Source of the DNA: an uncultured Bradyrhizobium sp.
GTDB lineage: Bacteria; Pseudomonadota; Alphaproteobacteria; Rhizobiales; Xanthobacteraceae
DNA: 64,000 nucleotides
Reading direction: 5' to 3'
Assembly (NCBI RefSeq): GCF_936943645.1
Contig: NZ_CAKZJO010000039.1
Span: forward strand, 17,906-81,905
Shown: piece by piece, positions 45,489 through 53,125 of the stretch
Layout: every line of letters starts with the position of its first letter
Position numbering within the stretch: position 1 is the first letter of the stretch
Position numbers and translations under genes: made by a program
Notes under the pieces: model-generated
Databases searched by the model: none
What the model was told of the DNA's origin: nothing
Seen by the model: the letters and a program-made list of their open reading frames with translations, nothing else

Positions 45489-46778
45489 ATGACGGACATG
45501 GTGCAGGCAACCGCCCCTACAACCGCGCGCGTTAGCGACACGTATCGCTGGACGCAACTGGCGATCGGTGTAGGCGCGATGGTGATGATCGCCAACTATC
45601 AATACGGCTGGACGTTCTTCGTCCCCGACATCCAGAAGAAATTCGGCTGGGATCGCGCGTCGATCCAATGGGCCTTCACGCTGTTCGTGCTGTTCGAGAC
45701 CTGGCTCGTGCCGGTCGAAGGATGGTTCGTCGACAAATACGGTCCGCGCCTCGTCGTGCTGGTCGGCGGCGTGCTCTGCGCCCTCGGCTGGGCGATCAAC
45801 GCTCAGGCCACCACGCTCAACGGCTACTATCTCGGCATGATCGTCGCGGGCATCGGCGCCGGTGGCGTCTACGGCACCTGCGTCGGCAACGCGCTGAAAT
45901 GGTTTCCGGACAAGCGCGGTCTTGCCGCGGGCATCACGGCCGCAGGCTTCGGTGCGGGCTCTGCGCTCACCGTTGCGCCGATCCAGGCCATGATCAAGGA
46001 CTCTGGCTTCCAGACCACCTTCCTCTATTTCGGCCTCGGCCAGGGCATCATCATCTGCATCCTCGCCTTCTTCCTGCTGTCGCCGAAGGCGGGCCAGGTG
46101 CCGAACGTGGTGCCGAACGCCAATCTGCTGCAGACCCGCCGCAACTACCAGCCGACCGAAGTCCTGCGTCAGCCGATCTTCTGGCTGATGTACTTCATGT
46201 TCGTGATCGTCGGCGCCGGCGGCCTGATGGTGACGGCGAACTTGAAGCCGATCGCGGTCGACTGGAAGGTCGACAGCGTGCCGGTGACGCTGATCGGCAT
46301 GACCATGACCGCGGTGACGTTCGCAGCCACCATCGACCGCGTGCTCAACGGCCTGACGCGTCCGTTCTTCGGCTGGATCTCCGACATGATCGGACGCGAG
46401 AACACGATGTTCATCGCCTTCGGCATGGAGGGCGTCGGCATCTGGATGCTCTACCTCTGGGGCCACGATCCGATCTGGTTCGTGATCCTGTCGGGCTTCG
46501 TGTTCTTCGCCTGGGGCGAGATCTACTCGCTGTTCCCCTCGACCTGCACCGACACGTTCGGCGCCAAGTTCGCGACCACCAATGCCGGCCTGCTCTACAC
46601 GGCGAAGGGCACCGCCGCGTTGCTGGTGCCGCTCGCGAACTACGTCCAGCAGACCTCGGGCCACTGGGACAACGTGTTCATCATCGCGGCCGGCGCCAAC
46701 ATCCTGGCTTCGCTGCTGGCGATCGCGGTGCTCAAGCCCTGGCGCAAGGTCGTGGTCGCGAAATCGACCGTCGCCTGA
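45489..46778 (+). CDS. oxlT: Oxalate/formate antiporter, OxlT-type MFS protein (copy 1)
   Basis: The protein has 429 residues with 12 membrane segments in the major facilitator fold. OxlT-type features are QYGWTFFVPDIQKKFGWDRASIQWAFT at the first periplasmic loop, VDKYGPRLVVLVGGVL, GIGAGGVYGTCVGNALKWFPDKRGLAAG and EIYSLFPSTCTDTFGAKFATTNAGLLYTAKGTAAL. It exchanges external oxalate for internal formate across the inner membrane, which with Frc/Oxc consumes a proton and can drive proton-motive force. Operator copy 4 lies upstream and a terminator follows. Confidence 0.93.
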   Translation: MTDMVQATAPTTARVSDTYRWTQLAIGVGAMVMIANYQYGWTFFVPDIQKKFGWDRASIQWAFTLFVLFETWLVPVEGWFVDKYGPRLVVLVGGVLCALGWAINAQATTLNGYYLGMIVAGIGAGGVYGTCVGNALKWFPDKRGLAAGITAAGFGAGSALTVAPIQAMIKDSGFQTTFLYFGLGQGIIICILAFFLLSPKAGQVPNVVPNANLLQTRRNYQPTEVLRQPIFWLMYFMFVIVGAGGLMVTANLKPIAVDWKVDSVPVTLIGMTMTAVTFAATIDRVLNGLTRPFFGWISDMIGRENTMFIAFGMEGVGIWMLYLWGHDPIWFVILSGFVFFAWGEIYSLFPSTCTDTFGAKFATTNAGLLYTAKGTAALLVPLANYVQQTSGHWDNVFIIAAGANILASLLAIAVLKPWRKVVVAKSTVA

Positions 46779-46807
46779 CGCGCATCCCACAGCTCTTCAC
46801 CGCGCGG

Positions 46808-46836
46808 ACGCCCGGCCTCACGGCCGGGCGTTTTCG
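46808..46836 (+). terminator. Rho-independent terminator after oxlT 1
   Basis: ACGCCCGGCC (46808-46817) pairs with GGCCGGGCGT (46822-46831) around TCAC, followed by TTTCGTTT. It is a strong 10-bp stem 30 bases after the stop. Confidence 0.88.
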
Positions 46837-46914
46837 TTTGGGCAGGCCTCGAGCGCGTCCCAACGGAGGAACTCTAGATTTTGTGACAATTCGCCGCAGT
46901 TAGGGCTTGCTTTC

Positions 46915-46931
46915 TGGAATATGGTATACCA
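46915..46931. promoter_or_regulatory. Operator copy 5 upstream of oxlT 2 (TGGAAT-N5-ATACCA)
   Basis: TGGAATATGGTATACCA contains the full palindrome TGGTATACCA at 46922-46931. CTTG at 46906 starts nine bases before the site. The oxlT 2 start lies 102 bases downstream, leaving a leader of roughly 90 bases. Confidence 0.75.
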
Positions 46932-47032
46932 AGCTGCTCGCCGCGCTTGCGACGATAAGCCACAACATTTGCGACACTGGGTCATCTTGTCATCCAAGGT
47001 CGCAATCAATCAGGCGCGTTGGGAGGTTCTTG

Positions 47033-48355
47033 ATGATTTCCAGCACGGATGGCGCCGTCACGGCCGCGCCTCTTCGCACAGGTTTCCGTTGGCTCCAGCT
47101 CGTCATGGGCATCGTCTGCATGGCGATGATCGCCAACCTGCAATACGGATGGACGCTGTTCGTCGATCCGATCGACGCGGCCCATCATTGGGGACGCGCC
47201 GCGATCCAGCTCGCCTTCACCATCTTCGTCGTCACCGAGACCTGGCTGGTGCCGGTCGAGGCGTGGTTCGTCGACAAATACGGCCCCCGCATCGTCATCA
47301 TGTTCGGCGGCGTGATGATCGCGCTGTCCTGGGTGCTCAACTCCTATGCCGACTCGCTCACGCTGCTCTACGCCGCCGCCATCATCGGCGGCATGGGCGC
47401 CGGCGCAGTGTACGGCACTTGCGTCGGCAATGCGCTGAAATGGTTTCCCGATCGCCGCGGCCTTGCTGCCGGCGCGACTGCTGCGGGCTTCGGCGCGGGC
47501 GCTGCGCTTACCGTGGTGCCGATCGCTTCCATGATCGCATCGAGCGGCTATCAGCACGCCTTCCTCACCTTCGGCATCGGCCAGGGCGTGGTCGTCTTCA
47601 TCCTCGCCTTCTTCATTCAGCCGCCGCGGCTCTCGATCCCGCCGAAGAAGAAGCAGCTCAATCTGCCGCAGACCAAGATCGACTTCACCCCGCCGCAGGT
47701 GCTGCGCACCCCCATTTTCTGGGTGATGTACCTCGTCTTCGTCATGGTCGCCTCGGGCGGCCTGATGACCGCGGCGCAGATCGCCCCGATCGCGCATGAC
47801 TTCAAGATCGCGAGCACGCCGGTCACGCTCGCCGGCTTCCAGATGGCGGCACTCACCTTCGCGATCTCGCTCGACCGCATCTTCGACGGGTTTGGCCGCC
47901 CGTTCTTCGGCTTCGTCTCCGACACGATCGGCCGTGAGAACACCATGTTCATCGCCTTCGGCACGGCGGCTTTGATGCTGCTCACGCTGTCGGCCTATGG
48001 CCACATCCCCGTCGTCTTCGTGCTGGCGACCGCGGTTTACTTCGGCGTGTTCGGCGAGATCTACTCGCTGTTCCCCGCGACCTGCGGCGATACCTTCGGC
48101 TCGAAATTCGCAACCACCAACAACGGCATGCTCTACACGGCGAAAGGCACGGCATCCCTGCTCGTCCCGCTCGCCAGCGTAATCTCGGCCGCCTATGGCT
48201 GGAAAGCCGTGTTCGTGATCGCGGTGGCCTTGAACGCGACGGCCGCGCTGATGGCGCTGTTCGTGATCAAGCCGCTGCGCCGCTCCTTCATTCTCGGCAA
48301 GGAAGCCGAGAGCGCCGAGGCCGCAACCGCCGGCGCCAAGACCGAGACGGCCTAA
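47033..48355 (+). CDS. Oxalate/formate antiporter, OxlT-type MFS protein (copy 2)
   Basis: This 440-residue paralogue of the upstream antiporter shares the same motifs: NLQYGWTLFVDPIDAAHHWGRAAIQLAFT, VDKYGPRIVIMFGG, MGAGAVYGTCVGNALKWFPDRRGLAAG and EIYSLFPATCGDTFGSKFATTNNGMLYTAKGTASL. It is expected to exchange oxalate and formate or related dicarboxylate/monocarboxylate pairs. ATG 47033 has GGGAGG seven bases upstream. The C-terminal tail is longer and polar (EAESAEAATAGAKTETA). It has its own operator and terminator, so it is regulated separately from copy 1. Confidence 0.92.
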   Translation: MISSTDGAVTAAPLRTGFRWLQLVMGIVCMAMIANLQYGWTLFVDPIDAAHHWGRAAIQLAFTIFVVTETWLVPVEAWFVDKYGPRIVIMFGGVMIALSWVLNSYADSLTLLYAAAIIGGMGAGAVYGTCVGNALKWFPDRRGLAAGATAAGFGAGAALTVVPIASMIASSGYQHAFLTFGIGQGVVVFILAFFIQPPRLSIPPKKKQLNLPQTKIDFTPPQVLRTPIFWVMYLVFVMVASGGLMTAAQIAPIAHDFKIASTPVTLAGFQMAALTFAISLDRIFDGFGRPFFGFVSDTIGRENTMFIAFGTAALMLLTLSAYGHIPVVFVLATAVYFGVFGEIYSLFPATCGDTFGSKFATTNNGMLYTAKGTASLLVPLASVISAAYGWKAVFVIAVALNATAALMALFVIKPLRRSFILGKEAESAEAATAGAKTETA

Positions 48356-48382
48356 CGGCCAAACGCATTCGCATGACGAGAG

Positions 48383-48414
48383 AGGGGCGCAGCGATGCGC
48401 CCCTTTCCTTTTGT
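48383..48414 (+). terminator. Rho-independent terminator after oxlT 2
   Basis: AGGGGCGC (48383-48390) pairs with GCGCCCCT (48397-48404) around AGCGAT, followed by TTCCTTTTGT. It is a clear stem and T-rich tail 28 bases after the stop. Confidence 0.88.
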
Positions 48415-48482
48415 CTCGACGACAAACGTCAGTATCGCTGTCGCAAGATTTTTCGGATCAACCAAATCCAGCGCTTGACGAT

Positions 48483-48499
48483 TGGCATTATGTATACCA
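48483..48499. promoter_or_regulatory. Operator copy 6 upstream of the CBS gene (TGGCAT-N5-ATACCA)
   Basis: TGGCATTATGTATACCA matches the motif. CTTGAC (48474-48479) begins nine bases before it. The CBS-protein start is 34 bases downstream, so any transcript leader is short. Confidence 0.72.
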
Positions 48500-48532
48500 C
48501 ACTTCTCCCAACGTTCACCCAGGGAGGTTGCA

Positions 48533-48961
48533 ATGCTGGTCGGAGACATTCTGCGCAAGAAGACGCCGCGCGTTGTCACGGTGCGAATGAACGAAACGGT
48601 GGGTATCGCCGCCAAGCTGATGCGCGCCAACAACATCAGCGCGCTGGTGGTCAAGGACGTGGTCCGCTCCGAGGGTAACACCGCGGTCGGCATGTTCACC
48701 GAGCGCGACGTGGTGCGCGCCGTCGCCGAGCACGGCGCGAACGCCGTCAACGTCAAGGTCTCGCAGCTCGTCTCGGTGCAGCAGCTGGTGTCCTGCAGCT
48801 CGGGCGACACGATCGAGCACGTCCGCCATCTGATGAACCGGCATCACATCCGCCATCTGCCTGTCATCGACGATTACAGCCTCGTCTCCGTCATCAGCAT
48901 GCGTGACATCGCGGCTGCCATGGACGAGGCGATCAACGGCACGCCGCAAGCCGCCGCTTAG
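48533..48961 (+). CDS. CBS-domain pair protein
   Basis: The product has 142 residues made of two CBS domains (Bateman module): MLVGDILRKKTPRVVTVRMNETV to GMFTERDVVRAVAEHG, and VSQLVSVQQLVSCSSGDTIEHV to SVISMRDIAAAMDEA. Such modules sense adenylates or S-adenosylmethionine. It has no output domain, so it probably acts on a partner protein. The strong GGGAGG before ATG 48533 and the shared operator place it in the oxalate regulon. Confidence 0.92.
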   Translation: MLVGDILRKKTPRVVTVRMNETVGIAAKLMRANNISALVVKDVVRSEGNTAVGMFTERDVVRAVAEHGANAVNVKVSQLVSVQQLVSCSSGDTIEHVRHLMNRHHIRHLPVIDDYSLVSVISMRDIAAAMDEAINGTPQAAA

Positions 48962-48993
48962 ACCATACGACCCTTCCCCTGCGACTACCGGCC

Positions 48994-49017
48994 CCGGCTC
49001 GGATCCTTCCGAGCCGG
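48994..49017 (+). terminator. Terminator after the CBS gene
   Basis: CCGGCTCGGA (48994-49003) pairs perfectly with TCCGAGCCGG (49008-49017) around TCCT; ATCTTTCG follows after four bases. The T tract is weak, so some read-through into the reductase gene at 49081 is possible. Confidence 0.65.
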
Positions 49018-49080
49018 ACCGGATCTTTCGTCCCAAATTCCGGCTTCGGCTCCCATTTCGGCTCCCTTGGCGAGGATTCC

Positions 49081-50100
49081 ATGAAGATCTGCATCTACGG
49101 CGCCGGCGCGATCGGCGGATATCTCGGGGTTCAGCTTTCGCGCGCAGGCGCCGATGTCAGCCTCATCGCACGCGGCGCCCACCTTGCCGCCATGCGCGAG
49201 CGCGGCCTGACGCTGCTCGCGGGCGAGGAGAAGCATACCGTGCACCCGCGCTGCACCGACGATCCCAATGAGCTCGGCGTGCAGGACACCATCATCATCA
49301 CGCTGAAGGCGCATTCGATCACCGGCGTGATCGAGAAGATGCAGCCGCTGCTCGGGCCGCACACCCGCATCGTCACCGCGGTCAACGGCATCCCCTATTG
49401 GTACTTCTACAAGCACGGAGGCCAATACGAAAATTCGACGCTGGAGAGCATCGATCCTGGCGGGCGGCAGTGGCGCGAGATCGGCGCCGAGCGCGCCATC
49501 GGCTGCATCGTCTATCCCGCCACCGAGATCGAGGCGCCCGGCGTGATCCGCCACGTCTACGGCAACAATTTCCCGCTTGGCGAGCCCTCCGGCGAGATCA
49601 CGCCGGACGTGCAGCGCCTCGCCGATCTGTTCGTCGCGGCCGGGCTGAAGGCGCCGGTGCTCGACCGCATCCGCGACGAGATCTGGCTCAAGCTCTGGGG
49701 CAATGTCTGCTTCAACCCGATCAGCGCGCTGACCCATGCGACGCTCGACGTGATCTGCACTGATCCGTCCACGCGCGCGCTGTCACGCGCGATCATGATG
49801 GAGACGCAAGCCATCGCAGAGACCTTCGGCGTCAAATTCCGCGTCGACGTCGAGCGCCGCATCGAGGGCGCCCGCAAGGTCGGCGCGCACAAGACCTCGA
49901 TGCTGCAGGACCTCGAGCGCGGCCGCCCCATGGAGATCGACCCGCTCGTCACCGTCGTGCAGGAGATGGGCCGCCTCACCGGCATCGCCACGCCTGCGCT
50001 CGACTCGGTGCTGGCGATGGTGACCCAGCGCGCCCGCATCGCCGGCCTCTATGACGGCGTCTCGACGCCATCGGATCCGCGCGCACTGGCGGTGGCGTGA
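49081..50100 (+). CDS. 2-dehydropantoate 2-reductase family protein (PanE-like; candidate oxalyl-CoA reductase)
   Basis: The protein has 339 residues. The Rossmann motif is MKICIYGAGAIGGYLGVQLSRAGADVSLIARG; TLKAHSITGVIEKMQPLL and AVNGIPYWYFYKHGG follow; the catalytic-lysine region is EIWLKLWGNVCFNPISALTHATLDVI; the closing motif HKTSMLQDLERGRPMEIDPLV is intact. PanE reduces ketopantoate with NADPH. In Methylobacterium extorquens a PanE2 paralogue reduces oxalyl-CoA to glyoxylate during growth on oxalate; location beside the oxalate genes makes that role a strong alternative here. It overlaps the next gene by one to four bases. Confidence 0.9.
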   Translation: MKICIYGAGAIGGYLGVQLSRAGADVSLIARGAHLAAMRERGLTLLAGEEKHTVHPRCTDDPNELGVQDTIIITLKAHSITGVIEKMQPLLGPHTRIVTAVNGIPYWYFYKHGGQYENSTLESIDPGGRQWREIGAERAIGCIVYPATEIEAPGVIRHVYGNNFPLGEPSGEITPDVQRLADLFVAAGLKAPVLDRIRDEIWLKLWGNVCFNPISALTHATLDVICTDPSTRALSRAIMMETQAIAETFGVKFRVDVERRIEGARKVGAHKTSMLQDLERGRPMEIDPLVTVVQEMGRLTGIATPALDSVLAMVTQRARIAGLYDGVSTPSDPRALAVA

Positions 50101-50885
50101 TGGCTGGCGAGATGAAGCAGTGGCTGCGTTTCCGCCACGCCGGCACGACCGGTTTCGGCACGCTGACGCCTGAGGGCATCAGCGTGCATGAGGGCGAGAT
50201 GTTCGGCCGCAACGCCGCGACCGGCAAGATGCTGGCGCCGTCGGAGGTCGAGCTGCTCGCGCCCTGCGCGCCCAGCAAGATCATCGCGCTCTGGAATAAT
50301 TTCCACGCGCTCGCGGCCAAGCTGAACCAGCCCGAGCCGCCGGAGCCGCTCTATCTGCTCAAGGCCACCACCACCATCACGACACCGGGCGCCGTGATCC
50401 GGCGGCCCTCTTATTACGACGGCAAGACCACCTATGAAGGCGAGCTCGGCATCGTCATCGGCAGGACCTGCGCCCGCGTCGCGCCTGGCGAGGCCGACAG
50501 CTTCATCTTCGGATACACCTGCGTCAACGACATCACCGCCAACGACATCCTGACCAGCGACCCCACCTTCCCGCAATGGGCCCGCGCCAAGGGCATCGAC
50601 GATTACGGGCCGTTCGGCCCCGTCATCGCGACCGGCCTCGATCCGGCCAAGCTCGTGGTCCGCACCATCCTCAACGGCGCCGAGCGACAGAATTATCCGA
50701 TCTCCGACATGATCTTCTCGGCGCAGCAGCTGGTGAGCAGGATCTCCCACGACATGACGTTGCTCCCCGGCGACCTCATTGCCGTCGGCACCTCGGTCGG
50801 CGTCGGCGTGATGAAGGAGGAGGTGAACACGGTGACGGTGGCCATCGACGGCATCGGCGAGCTCACCAACGAGTTTCGGCTGTAG
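50100..50885 (+). CDS. Fumarylacetoacetate hydrolase (FAH) family protein
   Basis: The product has 261 residues. Metal-binding residues are visible in YEGELGIVIGRTCARV (ExE) and in the NDITANDI segment; KGIDDYGPFGPVIATGLDP, LVSRISHDMTLLPGDLIAVGTSVGVG are family motifs. Members hydrolyse C-C bonds of beta-diketones or decarboxylate oxaloacetate-like keto acids, or isomerise hydroxymuconate products. The ATG at 50100 overlaps the reductase stop (TGATG); a GTG at 50097 is possible. Substrate unknown; its coupling to the PanE-like gene suggests a shared keto-acid pathway. Confidence 0.9.
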   Translation: MAGEMKQWLRFRHAGTTGFGTLTPEGISVHEGEMFGRNAATGKMLAPSEVELLAPCAPSKIIALWNNFHALAAKLNQPEPPEPLYLLKATTTITTPGAVIRRPSYYDGKTTYEGELGIVIGRTCARVAPGEADSFIFGYTCVNDITANDILTSDPTFPQWARAKGIDDYGPFGPVIATGLDPAKLVVRTILNGAERQNYPISDMIFSAQQLVSRISHDMTLLPGDLIAVGTSVGVGVMKEEVNTVTVAIDGIGELTNEFRL

Positions 50886-51055
50886 GCGCAAGCACCGTCC
50901 CCCAGCCCGGATGCGCACCGCGACATTCGGAGGGTCTTCGCACGGTCCCGACTTATTCTTGCGGCACCGCGGCAAAATTGATCCGGCGCAAATCGCGCCG
51001 GCGCGGCCGCTTTTATCCTTCCCGGCAATCAATTTCAGACGCCAGGGAGGACGCC

Positions 51056-51172
51056 ATGACGAATGCAGCCAATGCACTTCTGTGGACGGCTCTGTACTTT
51101 GCTCTCGCATTCGGGGCGATCTTCGTGGTCTGGTTCGCCGACAAGGCGCGCTCGAGCATCCTCGGGAAATAA
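51056..51172 (+). CDS. 38-residue membrane microprotein
   Basis: MTNAANALLWTALYFALAFG begins a 38-residue product with one membrane segment (ALLWTALYFALAFGAIFVVWF) and a basic tail (ADKARSSILGK). AGGGAGG stands five bases before the ATG, a near-ideal ribosome binding site, which is the main support. It lies 170 bases after the FAH gene and before a repeat-rich gap. Possible small subunit of a membrane complex; function unknown. Confidence 0.65.
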   Translation: MTNAANALLWTALYFALAFGAIFVVWFADKARSSILGK

Positions 51173-51195
51173 TAGCGCGCGCTCCCTCCACCCCC

Positions 51196-51301
51196 GGTGT
51201 CATCGCCCGGCTTGACCGGGCTATCCAGTACTCCGAGACGATTGTGATTGAGCCGACAGGCTGCGGCATACTGGACTCCCCGCCTTCGCGGCGAATGACG
51301 G
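51196..51301. repeat. Degenerate palindromic repeat (CCAGTAC / GTACTGGA family), copy 1
   Basis: A GCCCGG-CTTGA-CCGGGC hairpin (51205-51221) with CCAGTAC nearby, and about 50 bases further CATACTGGACTCC followed by CGCCTTCGCGGCG and ATGACGG. The same right end (ACTGGA, CGCCTTCGCGG, ATGACGGCGGA) recurs near 56470-56505. The whole 364-base gap 51173-51536 has no gene; the rest of it resembles decayed repeat sequence. Confidence 0.6.
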
Positions 51302-51536
51302 CGGAGTACGTGGTGTCGTGCACGGCCGCCGAGTCCGGCTACGTCCATTCCGTCATGCCCGAGCGGAGCCCGCGTCCACCGGGAAAACCCGGCATTCCCC
51401 CCGCCCCTCCCACCGGCCAACGCAACCAACCGTGGATCGCGTGGCCCGAAACCACCCATAACCCTCCCCGCCCCTTGCGCTCGGTTCCGCTCTTGGCAAT
51501 CATGGCCAAAATGTGTGCCGGCGTGAGGAATTCACG

Positions 51537-52943
51537 ATGTGGCTGTTTTTCCTGGTTGCCTGGGTCGGCCTGCTGGCCGTCATCGCGGTCCTCGCCCAGC
51601 AGGCGTTCGGTTACGACATCAGTCACCTGCCCGCCTGGTTCGCGGCCCTGCCGGCGCCGCAGCGCATTGCGACCGGTATGATCCCCGTCCTGGCGCTGGC
51701 CCTGATCGGCGCCTCCGCCTGGCAGCTGTCGCGCCAGGATCGCAGCCTGAAGACGCTGCGCGACCGCCTGAAGAAGACCCGCGAGGACGTCGTCGTTGCC
51801 CACGCCCTGCAAAACCACCTCGACGCCACCGTCCAGCATTTGATCGAGAGCGATCCCCGCGAAGCGGTCTCCGCCCTGCACGACAAGCTCGGCGAGACCG
51901 AGCAGCGCGCCCTGCTCCAGCAGGGCCGCAACGAATCCACCGACATGCACGACCAGCTCGCCGAGATCCGTCGCCGCCAGCAGGCGCTGCGCGAGATGGT
52001 CGGCAAGGTCGCCGATCAGCGCCGTGCGGTCGAACCCGTCTTCACCGAGATCCGTGATCGCCAGAACCAGCTCGAACGCTCCCTGCACGATCTCGAGACC
52101 GACGATCGCAAGAACAACCTCGCCGACCGGCAGAGAGACATCGCGCGCGACGTGGCGGCGCTGCTGGGGCGGGTGAACGCGGTCCAGGACACATTTGCCG
52201 CTCTCAACCAGCACAAGGCGGATCTGGCGAAATCCCACGCCGAGCTGGCACCGCTGCGCGCCTCCGACGCCGGCATCAACGCCCTGATCGGCGAGCTCAG
52301 CCTCGACCATGACCACCTTGCCAAGATCATCGACGAGCTCGAGACCGGCGGCGAGACGCCGCTTCCCGCCCGCGTCGAGACGCTGTCGAAGAACAGAAAC
52401 GAGATCGAGCAGCGCCTCGCCCGCATCGACGACAGCTTCAACATCCTCAAAGGCATCCGGCTCGACTTCGAGGAGCTCAGCCAGCGCCGGGCCCAGCTCG
52501 AGCGCGCGCTCGCCGACGTCGAGACCGATGCCGACGGCAAGAGCCTTGCCGAGCGCCAGAACGCGCTGAACGAGTTCGTCCTGCAGTCGCGCCAGCGCCT
52601 CGGCGCCTTGCAGGAGACGTTGGCAACGCTGAACGCCTTCAAGGCCGAGCTGTCGAAGTCGCAGGCCGACCTCGTCCCGCTCAAGGCCCCGGTGTTCGGC
52701 ATCGAGGCCATGATCGCGGACGTCGGCGCCACCCGCGATCTGCTCGTGAAAACCGTCAGCGAGATCGAGACGAACGGCGACGTCACCCTCGCCTCGCGCG
52801 TCGATGCGCTAACCCTAAGCAAGCGCGAGGTCGAAGACCGCCTCGCCCGCATCTTCGAGAACTTCAACGCGCTCGACGCCCTGCGCAAGGACATCGGCGG
52901 CATCTTCGCGACGATCAGGAATAGCCTGAACCGGATCGGGTGA
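51537..52943 (+). CDS. Membrane-anchored long coiled-coil protein with internal duplication
   Basis: The protein has 468 residues. Two hydrophobic segments (MWLFFLVAWVGLLAVIAVLA and RIATGMIPVLALALIGASAW) bracket a short loop, then about 390 residues of charged heptad-like coiled coil. A unit of about 144 residues occurs twice, from near 210 and near 355, each with '..TLATLN..KAELSKSQADLVPL' and a 'RVETLSKNRNEIEQRLARI'-type end. GAGGA precedes ATG 51537. It probably spans the periplasm or cytoplasm as a structural or partitioning factor; no known family is recognised. Confidence 0.82.
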   Translation: MWLFFLVAWVGLLAVIAVLAQQAFGYDISHLPAWFAALPAPQRIATGMIPVLALALIGASAWQLSRQDRSLKTLRDRLKKTREDVVVAHALQNHLDATVQHLIESDPREAVSALHDKLGETEQRALLQQGRNESTDMHDQLAEIRRRQQALREMVGKVADQRRAVEPVFTEIRDRQNQLERSLHDLETDDRKNNLADRQRDIARDVAALLGRVNAVQDTFAALNQHKADLAKSHAELAPLRASDAGINALIGELSLDHDHLAKIIDELETGGETPLPARVETLSKNRNEIEQRLARIDDSFNILKGIRLDFEELSQRRAQLERALADVETDADGKSLAERQNALNEFVLQSRQRLGALQETLATLNAFKAELSKSQADLVPLKAPVFGIEAMIADVGATRDLLVKTVSEIETNGDVTLASRVDALTLSKREVEDRLARIFENFNALDALRKDIGGIFATIRNSLNRIG

Positions 52944-53125
52944 GGCGCCGCCCCCTCTTCGTGCTTCGCGGCAAATGGGAGCCACGAGCTATTTTCGTAT
53001 CGCTCGGCTCGTGATACAATCTTGGCGCGAGTATTTAAATTCTGGTTCTCTCGGCTCGATCATCATTCCATCGCCGGCACCGACACGCCCATGCCGGCCG
53101 TCATTCATATTCGGAGGACGCGTCC

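Noticed and set aside
35998..48499. Reading the shared TGGCAT motif as a sigma-54 promoter (TGGCAC-N5-TTGCA)
   Set aside because: The downstream GC element at -12 is absent in all six copies, and the sites are symmetric inverted repeats next to CTTG -35-like elements, which fits an operator better.
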